Below, piece by piece: positions 1 to 8,454 of a DNA stretch of 64,000 nt (position 1 is the stretch's first letter; the number at the start of each line of letters is the position of its first letter). Origin of the DNA: Nisaea nitritireducens (GTDB taxonomy: Bacteria > Pseudomonadota > Alphaproteobacteria > Thalassobaculales > Thalassobaculaceae); NCBI RefSeq assembly GCF_014904795.1, contig NZ_JACZFS010000010.1, forward strand, positions 62,001 through 126,000, in the 5' to 3' direction. A program made the position numbers and the translations under genes. The notes under the pieces were generated by a model. That model made no database searches, was not told the DNA's origin, and saw only the letters and a program-made list of their open reading frames with translations.

Positions 1-762
1 CTGCTGGTTCCGGTTGCGGGTAGTCTCGTCGCCAGCTTCGGCTGGCAGGACGCGGCACTGTTCATGGGACTCGGATCGCTGGTGATGGTGCCGTTGGCTA
101 TTGCCTTCTGGCCGGTGAAGGGAACCAAGGCGAATCCGCTTCCTTCGGGCCAGAGCCTCGGTCAGGCGCTGCGCGAGGCATTTGGCTATAAAAGCTTCTG
201 GCTGCTGACGAGCGGTTTCTTTGTCTGCGGTTTCCAGGTCGCTTTTATTGCCGTTCACCTCCCGGCCTATGTGACCGATCTCGGAATGCCTGTCACGATC
301 GGAGCCAGTGCGCTGGCGCTGGTCGGGCTGTTCAATGTTATAGGGTCCTACAGTGCAGGCGTGCTGGGCGGCAAGTTCTCGAAGAAGTACCTGTTGAACA
401 TGCTTTATCTCGGCCGGGCCGTGGTGATTGTGTTCTTGCTGCTGATGCCGCCGAGCGAGTTGATGATCTATGTCTTCGCGTCGGCCATGGGCCTGCTCTG
501 GCTCAGCACCGTACCTCTGACGTCTGGGCTGGTAGGGCAGATTTTCGGGATGCGCTACATGAGCATGTTGTTCGGCATCGTCTTCTTCAGCCACCAGATC
601 GGCTCATTTCTTGGAGTCTGGCTGGGCGGAATCGTATTCGACACGACCGGGTCCTACGATTTGATCTGGTATATCTCTATTGGTCTTGCGCTGTTCGCCG
701 GCTTTATCCACTGGCCGATCCGTGAAGAAGCAATTGAGCGGGCTCCGGCGCCTGCGGAGTGA
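1..762 (+). CDS. MFS transporter, C-terminal part (5' end outside window)
   Basis: The frame is open from base 1, so this is the C-terminal part of a longer protein. About 250 residues are visible, with six or so hydrophobic segments and a charged cytoplasmic tail. The pattern GKFSKKYLLNMLYLGR between two helices is typical of the intracellular loop of the second half of major facilitator proteins. It resembles the oxalate/formate-antiporter branch (MFS_1), but the substrate cannot be told. The next gene is convergent and ends 11 bp downstream. The first ATG inside the window (64) is internal and not a start. Confidence 0.85.
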   Translation: MLVPVAGSLVASFGWQDAALFMGLGSLVMVPLAIAFWPVKGTKANPLPSGQSLGQALREAFGYKSFWLLTSGFFVCGFQVAFIAVHLPAYVTDLGMPVTIGASALALVGLFNVIGSYSAGVLGGKFSKKYLLNMLYLGRAVVIVFLLLMPPSELMIYVFASAMGLLWLSTVPLTSGLVGQIFGMRYMSMLFGIVFFSHQIGSFLGVWLGGIVFDTTGSYDLIWYISIGLALFAGFIHWPIREEAIERAPAPAE

Positions 763-772
763 GGCTCCGGTC

Positions 773-2164
773 CTAATAATCCTGCAGCAGCTGTTCGCCT
801 TCGAGGCGGAGCCGGTTCGCGATTTCGGGACCTAGCAACAGTTCAGTGACCCGGACCTGAGTGAACAGCTGGCGCTCTGCTTCTTCCGGGGAGAGGGCGG
901 CAGAGTCCCGTTTTTTGAGCGCCACGAGTAGTTTCTTCGATTGTTCGGCAACGCTTTCCTCAAGTTCGGCAAGACGTCGGTTAACGTCCCGGTCGAGGCC
1001 CAGTTCGATTGCAAACCGGCTGGCGATCCGAAGTGAGATGATCCGGTCTTCAATGCCTTTCTGAGCGGCGCGCTGATCTCTGGCGCTGCCGTTGCCGCCG
1101 AGGCTATCCATGTTGGTGGCGGTAAGATTGTCTTGCGCTTCCAGCATTTCGCGACGGACGAGATCTGCCATCTCGGATTTTGTCCGAGCGAGCTGCCGGC
1201 TTTGCATGCGGGACCCGGTATTGCCGATAGCACTGGCGGCACCGACAACCTCTTTCACAGAGGCTTCGGCCTGAAGAGCCATATTCCTGCAGCTGGTCGA
1301 CGAGTGAATCTTTTCCCCGAGGGTCCTGATTTTCTCTTCTGTCTGGCTGACGATCGCCTCGTTCGCGATATTGGTCACGGACGAGACATCCGCCAGCGTG
1401 CCTGCTTCCTCCACACGCTGCATGATCTCGACAATCATGGCCGGGTTTCGCAATCGGGCGAGAAGCACGAATACAACGAATTCGGCATTGGCCGGCCTCT
1501 GCCGGTGCACATTGTCCAGCGCAGTACGGATACTCTCGAGATTGGCGTTGGTGACATGGCTCATGCCGGTTGCCGGCAGAGCCTTGCGCAGTTGCATGAC
1601 CGGAACGGCGACTTCCAGAACGCCCACGATCTCCAAGAGCGCGGAATAGAGGAACGGATCGCCAAGCTTTGCGATCAGTGCCTGTTTGGCTGTCTTGTTC
1701 TTTTCCGCCTCAACGACAACGCGGCGCAGCTGTCCTGACGCGTAGCGCCAGAAACCGGTGCCGAGTTCCATCATGGCCTTGTCACTATCCGCCTCGATCG
1801 CATTGAGATCTTGTTGGTAACGCTGAATGCGAGATGGTTCGGAGTTTTCCTGCAGAAGCTTATAGCAGGGGACGATGGCGGTGCGCGGTATCCGGCCGAC
1901 CGGTTTGCGAGGCTCGCCCGTGGTGTAGAGCAGATCCGCAAAGGGTTCGGCAAAGAACCGGACCAGCGTGGCCTGTCGCTGTGGCTTCAGAATGGCAAGC
2001 CTGGGGCGCAACTGGTCCAGGATTTTGCCCACGGCCGGAGCTTTGGCCGGATCCTGGGCGCGGCGCTCCAGTTTGGCCACCAGTTCGGTCAAATCCTCTT
2101 CCGGAATCTTGAAGAGCTGGCCCTCGAGGTTGCCGAGGGGAATGTCGTTGGAATTAGTACTCAT
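773..2164 (-). CDS. hypothetical protein, 463 aa, largely alpha-helical
   Basis: I do not recognise this protein. It is soluble, without signal peptide or membrane segment, rich in Leu/Ala/Arg/Glu, and predicted mostly helical. There is a possible coiled coil near residues 320-430 (LEESVAEQSKKLLVALKKR). It starts with ATG 7 bp after the stop of the 2171-3289 gene, so the two are almost certainly co-transcribed. Codon use (high GC3) is like the rest of the window, which supports a real gene. The C-terminal part, RVTELLLGPEIANRLRLEGEQLL, could be a conserved element, but no function is claimed. Confidence 0.75.
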   Translation of the reverse strand: MSTNSNDIPLGNLEGQLFKIPEEDLTELVAKLERRAQDPAKAPAVGKILDQLRPRLAILKPQRQATLVRFFAEPFADLLYTTGEPRKPVGRIPRTAIVPCYKLLQENSEPSRIQRYQQDLNAIEADSDKAMMELGTGFWRYASGQLRRVVVEAEKNKTAKQALIAKLGDPFLYSALLEIVGVLEVAVPVMQLRKALPATGMSHVTNANLESIRTALDNVHRQRPANAEFVVFVLLARLRNPAMIVEIMQRVEEAGTLADVSSVTNIANEAIVSQTEEKIRTLGEKIHSSTSCRNMALQAEASVKEVVGAASAIGNTGSRMQSRQLARTKSEMADLVRREMLEAQDNLTATNMDSLGGNGSARDQRAAQKGIEDRIISLRIASRFAIELGLDRDVNRRLAELEESVAEQSKKLLVALKKRDSAALSPEEAERQLFTQVRVTELLLGPEIANRLRLEGEQLLQDY

Positions 2165-2170
2165 GCGCGG

Positions 2171-3289
2171 CTAACCAAGGCTCCGGGCGAGGACCTGTTC
2201 CTGCCGCAGCATACTTTCGAGACCGATATCGCTTTGGCTCCTCTGTTCGTTCCGCGCGGCGAGCAGACTCAGCCGTTTGGCGAATTCCATCCAGTGCGAA
2301 CGGCGATCCGGCGCGACCTCATCGCGAGGCATAAGCGGTAATCCGGACAGTATCGTAGCGACGGTTTCGAGACGTTGATCGTGATCCCCATGCAACGCAT
2401 TTTCCCACATTGCGAAGATGACAGGCCAGCCATCTTCCAACCAGGGAATGCGAACGCTCAATGCTTCCAGAGCGCCCTTTGCCTTATCCCAATCCTTAAG
2501 CGTGGACCGGGGATCATGCGCATATTCATCGGCTTCCTGGAACGCGTCATTCCAATTGCGGAGCGTTTCGGTGAGAACGTCAGGAATAAGAGTGGCCGGG
2601 TGATCGTCGCCAATTTCTCCGGTGCGCGTCCAATCTGCAAAAGATGTGAGGAAGTGCGACGCTTCGTCCAGTATCCGGCGATATCTGCCGCGCGGCCGGT
2701 GCCCTAGGACACCGAGCGCTTCAAGCAGATCACCCCATTCTGTCAGCACACGAGAGAGTGTCTGAGGGTCGATATTCTCCTTGCGGGCAATCCGGCCGAG
2801 CATGTTCTGAACCTGCTGTTGGCCGGAGGAGCTGGCGAGTTCTGCCAGGCCGATGTCCAGGGTATCCTCAAGGAAGGATTCCACCAGATGCTGTGTAAGG
2901 GCGAGGCTGATCCGGATCTGGTCTTCCGTGATCTTGCTGCTCGACTCAATAGCCGCCTCGGCAGCGTCCTCTCCAGCCAGCCCGGTCGCTGTGGCGTGAA
3001 GAACAGCTTCGCGCACCGTGTCGGGCGTGACGATCTCGATTCCGTTGATATATTGGTGCAGAACTCTATCAAAAACCGTCAGTTTGAAGGTTTCGGGGAC
3101 AGCACTCCAGCCGATAACATAAACGCCGCGCCCGCCGGACAGGCCTGAAATCACCAACTCCAGCCGTCCGCGTTCGTCATTGCGAACCCGTGCCATCGCG
3201 ACGCTGGGAGTCGTGAACGGAACGGCAACGCCACGCTCTTTGAAACTGGTGGGCCAGAAATGGGTCGCTGTTGTCGAGCCGTTCGTCAT
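2171..3289 (-). CDS. hypothetical protein, about 372 aa
   Basis: Unknown protein. The first 90 residues look like a small beta-rich domain (RLELVISGLSGGRGVYVIGW). The rest is helical, with many Trp and acidic residues and no membrane segment. I chose ATG 3289; an in-frame GTG at 3328 would add 13 residues, and neither has a clear Shine-Dalgarno. It is followed within 7 bp by another unknown gene and preceded by a third (3413-4675), so the three may form one functional unit. No catalytic motif is visible. Confidence 0.72.
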   Translation of the reverse strand: MTNGSTTATHFWPTSFKERGVAVPFTTPSVAMARVRNDERGRLELVISGLSGGRGVYVIGWSAVPETFKLTVFDRVLHQYINGIEIVTPDTVREAVLHATATGLAGEDAAEAAIESSSKITEDQIRISLALTQHLVESFLEDTLDIGLAELASSSGQQQVQNMLGRIARKENIDPQTLSRVLTEWGDLLEALGVLGHRPRGRYRRILDEASHFLTSFADWTRTGEIGDDHPATLIPDVLTETLRNWNDAFQEADEYAHDPRSTLKDWDKAKGALEALSVRIPWLEDGWPVIFAMWENALHGDHDQRLETVATILSGLPLMPRDEVAPDRRSHWMEFAKRLSLLAARNEQRSQSDIGLESMLRQEQVLARSLG

Positions 3290-3412
3290 GCCTGTTTGTG
3301 GTTCCGTGCTCAGCCCCACCAATCGCACCCAAGATTGTGCGAATGTTACTTGTGGCCGATACTGTGAGGATTTTCAATGGAATTTCTTTGTTTTTTGAAT
3401 AAAACCAAGACT

Positions 3413-4675
3413 CTATAAGTCATTAGCTCCTTGAGACTTGCTACTCACCGTAGAATCAATATTCGTCAGCATATCGTTCAGTTGCTCAAACCTGAGGGTG
3501 CCCCGGGTGCTTTGCGATAGACAGCGCTCGAAGATATTCCGCGTGTGCATCAATGCTGTACAGCAATAACCAAGTAGCCAGTATCGGTAGTGCGACGTAA
3601 TCAGAAAATTACGAAATGCAATTGGATCTCCATCACTGATAAATTTTGTGTAGCATGTATCGAAATCTTTAAATATTTGATTAATATTAGCGAGCACGTT
3701 CAGTGTTTTTTTCAGGACCTGTTGCTTGAACATTTCCTGTTGTGGAAGAAAGGCGCGGTGTTCCCGGTGATCAATCGGAGTGGATTTTTCCGATTTTAGC
3801 CAACGGATTACTTCGGCAATCTTGGGTTTGTTGATTTCAAACTGATACTGGTAAAATGAAACTCCCTTCCAGGCGCTGAAGACATTCGCGACCTCCTTGC
3901 TGTCTATCTTGAAAGCCTGGATGAAAAGAGCGGCTTCCGGAATGGTCGGGTCCCAGATCGCGTCAATGAAACGCTGCGTCTTGGTCGTTTCGTTCGCATC
4001 GGCGCCGAGCGCCTTGTTGACGATAGGGCGTACCTTGTCGCGGATGACGGACTTGATGTTGTCTTCTTCCCCATCTCCCATCAACAGATAGGCCGGATTG
4101 CACACCACCTTGTGGCGCTCGAATGCGGTTTTCAGCAGGAACGGGTCCAGGGATGGAAGGTCATCGATCATTTGCAGAAAAGAGAAGTCCCGCTTCATCT
4201 CATCCGTCATGCCATTCTGGGCAATGCCGACATACCGTTGCAGGAGTTCCTCGGCATCTTTCTGCCGGAGATAGACCGCATACCCGCCTTCATGGGGCAG
4301 CTCTTCGTCATTCGGGATGTAGAGCGCTGTTTCGACCGGCCGGTCGTCCGACAGTGAGGCGGCCTTGTTCGAAAAATTGGTCGACGCGGCATCCGATACC
4401 TCGACCTTGAAGTTCGGATACTTGAAAATAATGATGCGGTTGAGACTGGGGATCTTGAAAAACGGATCTCCGGCTTCCCGTTTCCGGGTCAATTCATGGA
4501 TGTTCCAGGTGACGCTGGGCGGGCCATAAATAATTTGATCCAGAATTGGCGATAGCTTGCGCTTTTTCTGCGGCTTTTCGTTTTTCTGTTCCTGCAACAG
4601 CATCTCGTACCCCTGAGAAATCCGGGATTCTTCCGCGACTTCATTTGCCCGTTTCGATTGTGCCGGAACGCGCAT
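3413..4675 (-). CDS. hypothetical protein, 420 aa, with AT-rich 3' part
   Basis: Unknown protein. The N-terminal 45 residues are charged and low-complexity (QKNEKPQKKRK) and look disordered. The rest is a soluble mixed alpha/beta to helical protein. The DNA coding for the C-terminal 150 residues (about 3413-3870) is clearly more AT-rich than the genes around it. This suggests relaxed codon selection or a different origin of that part. The gene lies between the HD hydrolase (stop at 4730) and the two unknown genes at 773-3289, all on the minus strand. No motif tells the function. Confidence 0.7.
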   Translation of the reverse strand: MRVPAQSKRANEVAEESRISQGYEMLLQEQKNEKPQKKRKLSPILDQIIYGPPSVTWNIHELTRKREAGDPFFKIPSLNRIIIFKYPNFKVEVSDAASTNFSNKAASLSDDRPVETALYIPNDEELPHEGGYAVYLRQKDAEELLQRYVGIAQNGMTDEMKRDFSFLQMIDDLPSLDPFLLKTAFERHKVVCNPAYLLMGDGEEDNIKSVIRDKVRPIVNKALGADANETTKTQRFIDAIWDPTIPEAALFIQAFKIDSKEVANVFSAWKGVSFYQYQFEINKPKIAEVIRWLKSEKSTPIDHREHRAFLPQQEMFKQQVLKKTLNVLANINQIFKDFDTCYTKFISDGDPIAFRNFLITSHYRYWLLGYCCTALMHTRNIFERCLSQSTRGTLRFEQLNDMLTNIDSTVSSKSQGANDL

Positions 4676-4729
4676 TCCGAATCCAGCGCGGGTGGTTGAC
4701 TGATGAGCTGAGTTTGCCTCGTGAGCCGC

Positions 4730-5335
4730 CTAGCTACTGGGGCCACCCAGAATACGGAACCGCTTGATATAGGCTTGTTTTGCGGCCGTTGGCGAGATCG
4801 GTTCAATCACAACATCGAGCCCGGTTTTCGGTTTTCCGAAAATCTTATTCGCTTCCGGTAGAGAAAATCCGGCGAGCTGTGTTGCTTCAAGGTATGCCGC
4901 GATTTTATCGGCGCGTTTGATATTCTTGACGATGTCGGCGGGCAGGGCCGCTGGCAGGCCGAAGCGGAGATGGACCGCTTCTTCGAGCCGTTTTTCGACG
5001 CTTTTGTAATCGGGCCCGATGATTGCCTTGAACGGCGTGATCATATCGCCGATCACATATTCGGCGGCATCGTGCAGCAGGGCCGCGAGGCGCCATTTCA
5101 GAGCGAGATCCGGATAGAGCCTGTGCACGAGATTTTCCACCAGGACGGAATGCTCGGCAACGGAATAGGGCCAACGGCCATCGGTTTGTCCGTTCCAGCG
5201 CGCGACCCGGGAGAGGCCGTGGGCGATGTCCTCTATTTCAATATCCAGAGGGGACGGGTCGAGAAGGTCGAGCCTGCGTCCGCTGAGCATGCGCTGCCAT
5301 GCCCGTGCCGGCGGCTTAGATTTAATGGATTTCAC
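4730..5335 (-). CDS. HD-domain phosphohydrolase (YfbR/5'-nucleotidase-like), 201 aa
   Basis: An HD-superfamily metal-dependent phosphohydrolase. The metal ligands are visible as AEHS (first His), LLHDAAEY (the HD pair) and a later Asp in RADKIAAYLEA. The arrangement and length match YfbR-like 5'-deoxynucleotidases, which hydrolyse deoxynucleoside monophosphates, but substrate is not proven by sequence. The start overlaps the stop of the small membrane protein upstream by 4 bp (ATGA type), showing translational coupling. It probably acts in the cytoplasm in nucleotide housekeeping. Confidence 0.85.
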   Translation of the reverse strand: MKSIKSKPPARAWQRMLSGRRLDLLDPSPLDIEIEDIAHGLSRVARWNGQTDGRWPYSVAEHSVLVENLVHRLYPDLALKWRLAALLHDAAEYVIGDMITPFKAIIGPDYKSVEKRLEEAVHLRFGLPAALPADIVKNIKRADKIAAYLEATQLAGFSLPEANKIFGKPKTGLDVVIEPISPTAAKQAYIKRFRILGGPSS

Positions 5336-5694
5336 GAAGAACGCCCCTTTCCCGCTGATCGGTCTCGAGACCGGCGGCGTCTCAGATAGACGAGAAGCCC
5401 CAACCCGATCAAGGGCGGGGTGGTGCAGGCAAGCACCCGGTTGGCGGTCATGATGCTGCGGGACTGAAAATGCTCAAGCTCCATGATCAGAAGGCAGCGA
5501 TCCTGTGCGTCCTGCTCTCGGTAACTGGCTTTGCATGTCTGCGTTCGAAGCAAATACGTTCGGTCCACCGGTGCCAGATCCCGATCCCAACGGTTCAGGA
5601 AGAAAATAGCGAGTGGGACAATCCAGATCAGGGAAGCCAGGGCCCAGATGAGTGAAAATCGGCTGAATATTGAGGGTATGTGCGGCATTTTCAA
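5332..5694 (-). CDS. small membrane protein, 120 aa, unknown
   Basis: Two hydrophobic segments, about residues 12-33 (LIWALASLIWIVPLAIFF) and 92-108, flank an extracytoplasmic or cytoplasmic loop containing two Cys. The C-terminal tail is strongly basic (RRRRSRDRSAGKGR). The stop codon overlaps the ATG of the HD hydrolase, so both are in one transcript. No family is recognised. Upstream DNA (5695-5816) is AT-rich and likely carries the divergent promoters for this gene and for the secreted protein at 5817. Confidence 0.65.
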   Translation of the reverse strand: MKMPHIPSIFSRFSLIWALASLIWIVPLAIFFLNRWDRDLAPVDRTYLLRTQTCKASYREQDAQDRCLLIMELEHFQSRSIMTANRVLACTTPPLIGLGLLVYLRRRRSRDRSAGKGRSS

Positions 5695-5816
5695 AATTCA
5701 GATAAATTAAAAACTATGAAAATCAAGATTTTGAAGGATTTTGTTCAGCTTTTGCTTTCTGTTCTGGTATTGTTGCTACCGAAAGAAAGTAGCACAATAA
5801 AAATGGAGATTTTACT

Positions 5817-6230
5817 GTGCATTTTAAGCCTTTTGCTAAAATCGCCTGTGTTGCTGTCGTTATGGTCACATGCGTCTCCGTTTTATCGGATGCAGCGCGT
5901 GCCTATGATCCCAGGGCGATGACCGGACCGGGTTTTCTCGCTCTGGCATCGGGCCGCATGATTTCCGGTTGGCTGAGCAACGGGAACCGTGCCTTTTACC
6001 TCAAGGTGGAGAAGGGCAAGGTCTACTCGATGCAGGTGCCTGCCCAGAACGGCTTCCCCGAAGTGCATGAGACCGGGACGGTCCGGCCGACCAAGGAGCA
6101 TTATTGTCTGACACCCTATGGCGGTGCCAAAGAGCGGTGCCTGCGGGTCCGCTTGCTGGAAGACAATGAGTTCGAAAGCACCGACGATTCAGGGAACCGG
6201 ATCGCCCGCTGGTGGTTGGCACAACAGTAA
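5817..6230 (+). CDS. small exported protein, 137 aa, unknown
   Basis: A GTG start is preceded by GGAG 9 bp upstream. The N-terminus is a classical signal peptide (basic start, hydrophobic core at residues 8-24, cleavage near AARA). The mature part of about 110 residues is beta-rich with two Cys (EHYCLTPYG and KERCLRVR) that may form a disulfide, suggesting a periplasmic or outer-envelope location. Family not recognised. It is a single-gene unit: a strong hairpin follows at 6240-6269. Confidence 0.7.
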   Translation: MHFKPFAKIACVAVVMVTCVSVLSDAARAYDPRAMTGPGFLALASGRMISGWLSNGNRAFYLKVEKGKVYSMQVPAQNGFPEVHETGTVRPTKEHYCLTPYGGAKERCLRVRLLEDNEFESTDDSGNRIARWWLAQQ

Positions 6231-6239
6231 TCCCGTTTC

Positions 6240-6269
6240 GGACGAGAGGGCGCGCTTGACCTCTCGTCC
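6240..6269 (+). terminator. hairpin terminator candidate after the 5817 gene
   Basis: A perfect 10-bp stem, GGACGAGAGG at 6240-6249 paired with CCTCTCGTCC at 6260-6269, with a 10-nt loop. It begins 10 bp after the stop codon of the exported protein. There is no long T tract after it, so termination efficiency is uncertain. Confidence 0.6.
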
Positions 6270-6320
6270 CGTCAGTTCCAGTTTGCAGATACTCATCAGT
6301 CTTTCCGCCTGGAACTTTAA

Positions 6321-7547
6321 ATGACCGCCGAAACGCATGCTGCGCCGCCGGAAGGCGGGTCACTCGCCGATTTCAAGGTAATCGGCCTGATTGGCGTTGC
6401 GCATTTTTTCAGTCATCTCTTTATTCTTCTTCTGCCGCCGCTGTTTCTGACGCTCCGCGAGGAGTTCAGCGTCAGCTTTCTTGAGCTTGGGCTGATCATG
6501 ACCGTGTTCAGCGGCGCCACGGCGAGCACGCAGCTTCCGTTCGGCTATCTGGTGGATAAGTTCGGAGCCCGCTGGATTCTGATCGGCGGCCTCGCGGCTG
6601 AATCTCTTGCCTTTATGATGATCGGGTTCGGGGACGGTTTCTGGGGCTTGCTTGCAATGATGGCGATCGCTGGCGTTGCCAACGGTGTCTATCACCCGGC
6701 TGATTACGCGATCCTGTCGGCCTCTGTTTCAGGGCCGCGCATGGGTCGGGCCTTCAGCCTGCATACCTTTGCCGGTTTCGCCGGTTTCGCTGTCGCACCG
6801 CCGCTGATCATCTTTTTGAGTGATGTCGCCGGTTGGCGTATGGCCCTTGTCGGCGTTGGCCTTGCCGGTCTTGCAACTGCCGCTGTTCTGTTGGTGTTCG
6901 CCGGCAGTTTGCACAACAAGCAGAAACCAGCGGCAGAGCAGGCTAAACCGGCCGATTCTTCCAGCCGGTCGCTGCTGTTCTCGTTCCCGATTCTGATGTG
7001 TCTCGGTTTCTACATCATGACGGCGCTTGGCTCTGGCGGACTCAACAACTTCCTGGTTTCCGCGCTCAACCTGTTACACGGCACGGCCCTTCCGGTCGCA
7101 ACCGGGGCGCTGACAGGCTATCTCGTCGGTACCACTGTCGGGATCCTCTTCGGCGGGTATCTGGCGGACAAGACTTCCAATCACAATGTGATCGCGGCCT
7201 TCTGCTTCCTGGCGACGGCGGTGATGATTTCCATTGTCGCGCTTGTCGACATGGCCGAGCCGCTGCTGCTGGCATCGCTAACCCTGCAGGGCATTCTGCA
7301 CGGCATGATCATGCCATCGCGCGACATGATCGTGCGCTCGGTCACGCCCGACGGGCAGTACGGCAAGGTTTTCGGCTTCGTCACCACCGGTTTCAGCATC
7401 GGCGGGATCATTGCGCCGATGATCTTCGGTTTCATTCTCGACAATGATCAGCCGGCACTTGTGTTCTATGCCATCGCCGGGTTCATGTTCCTGTCGATGT
7501 TCACCGTGTTCACGTCGGCTCGCTGGCGGGGACTTCGCTCGGCGTAG
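6321..7547 (+). CDS. MFS transporter, 408 aa
   Basis: A complete major facilitator protein with about 12 hydrophobic segments. The loop 2-3 signature GYLVDKFGARWIL (residues about 73-85) and its second-half counterpart GGYLADKTSNHN are present. The length is normal for the MFS_1 group (NarK/CynX/fosmidomycin-resistance-like). The substrate cannot be read from sequence. The last 38 bp overlap tail to tail with the 3' end of the EamA gene on the other strand. Confidence 0.88.
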   Translation: MTAETHAAPPEGGSLADFKVIGLIGVAHFFSHLFILLLPPLFLTLREEFSVSFLELGLIMTVFSGATASTQLPFGYLVDKFGARWILIGGLAAESLAFMMIGFGDGFWGLLAMMAIAGVANGVYHPADYAILSASVSGPRMGRAFSLHTFAGFAGFAVAPPLIIFLSDVAGWRMALVGVGLAGLATAAVLLVFAGSLHNKQKPAAEQAKPADSSSRSLLFSFPILMCLGFYIMTALGSGGLNNFLVSALNLLHGTALPVATGALTGYLVGTTVGILFGGYLADKTSNHNVIAAFCFLATAVMISIVALVDMAEPLLLASLTLQGILHGMIMPSRDMIVRSVTPDGQYGKVFGFVTTGFSIGGIIAPMIFGFILDNDQPALVFYAIAGFMFLSMFTVFTSARWRGLRSA

Positions 7548-8424
7548 CCTGACGGATCCGGGTTTCCCTCAACCAGATATAGAGACCGGCGCCGATAATC
7601 AGGGCGGCGCCGACGCTGGTCCAGACATCGGGCAGGCTGTCGAATACGACCCAGCCCAGCAGCGTGGCCCAGAGCATCTGGATATATTGGAACGGTGCCA
7701 GCAGGGACGCGGCGGCGCAGCGGTAGCCATGCACCAGGCAAAACTCGGCCAGAAGGGCGAGAAGGCCGATCAGGACCAGGATCCCCCAGCTTGAGCCGGA
7801 GACGGCTGGCCATGTGCCGGCGAAGGGCAACAGCGTGGCGGAGCCGATGACGCCGGTAACGGCTGTCAGAAACAGGGTGGCGAGGGCCGGTGTCTCTTTC
7901 CCGGCATGCCGGGTCATCAGAGAGAAGGCCGAGAAACCAAATGCCGTACCGAGAACCATGAGATGTGCGGTGGTCAGCTCTTGCAGGCCGGGCCTCAGAA
8001 TGATCAGCACGCCGACAAAGCCAGCCGCAACCGCGCTCCAGCGCCGGATGCCGACGCTTTCTTTCAGGATCAGTGCGGAGAGCCCGACGGTCAGCACCGG
8101 CGCCATGAAGCTGATAGCGGCGGCTTCTGCGAGCGGCAGGCTGGCGATGGCGCCAAAGAACAGGATGGTCGAGATAAACAGGAAACATCCGCGAATAGCC
8201 AGAAAGCTCAGTTTCGAGCCGCCGAGGAAGGTTCGGAAGCCGAAAAACGGGACAAGAACCAGCAGGAATGCCAGATGCGCGGCATAGCGGATGAAAGTGA
8301 TGTGCTCGATCGCGAAAGTCTCGGCGCTCTGTTTCACCAGCGCATCCATGCAGGAAAACACGGTGAACCCGGCAATGATCAGGCAGATGCCGAGGGCAGG
8401 GCGGTGATGTTGAGCGCCTGACAT
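7510..8424 (-). CDS. EamA/DMT-family transporter, 304 aa
   Basis: Ten predicted membrane helices in two EamA repeats (about residues 12-145 and 157-290), the standard drug/metabolite transporter layout. A conserved GxxRWxAxxxGFxGVLIIL stretch lies between helices 4 and 5 (RRWSAVAAGFVGVLIIL). It is a close relative of the next gene upstream (8455-9387), with the same motif order and the same C-terminal GAALIIGAGLYIWLRE pattern, so the two look like a tandem duplication. It probably exports a small metabolite; no substrate is implied. Confidence 0.87.
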   Translation of the reverse strand: MSGAQHHRPALGICLIIAGFTVFSCMDALVKQSAETFAIEHITFIRYAAHLAFLLVLVPFFGFRTFLGGSKLSFLAIRGCFLFISTILFFGAIASLPLAEAAAISFMAPVLTVGLSALILKESVGIRRWSAVAAGFVGVLIILRPGLQELTTAHLMVLGTAFGFSAFSLMTRHAGKETPALATLFLTAVTGVIGSATLLPFAGTWPAVSGSSWGILVLIGLLALLAEFCLVHGYRCAAASLLAPFQYIQMLWATLLGWVVFDSLPDVWTSVGAALIIGAGLYIWLRETRIRQATPSEVPASEPT

Positions 8425-8454
8425 GGTCTTTTCCGTCTTCTGTACGTTGGGAGT

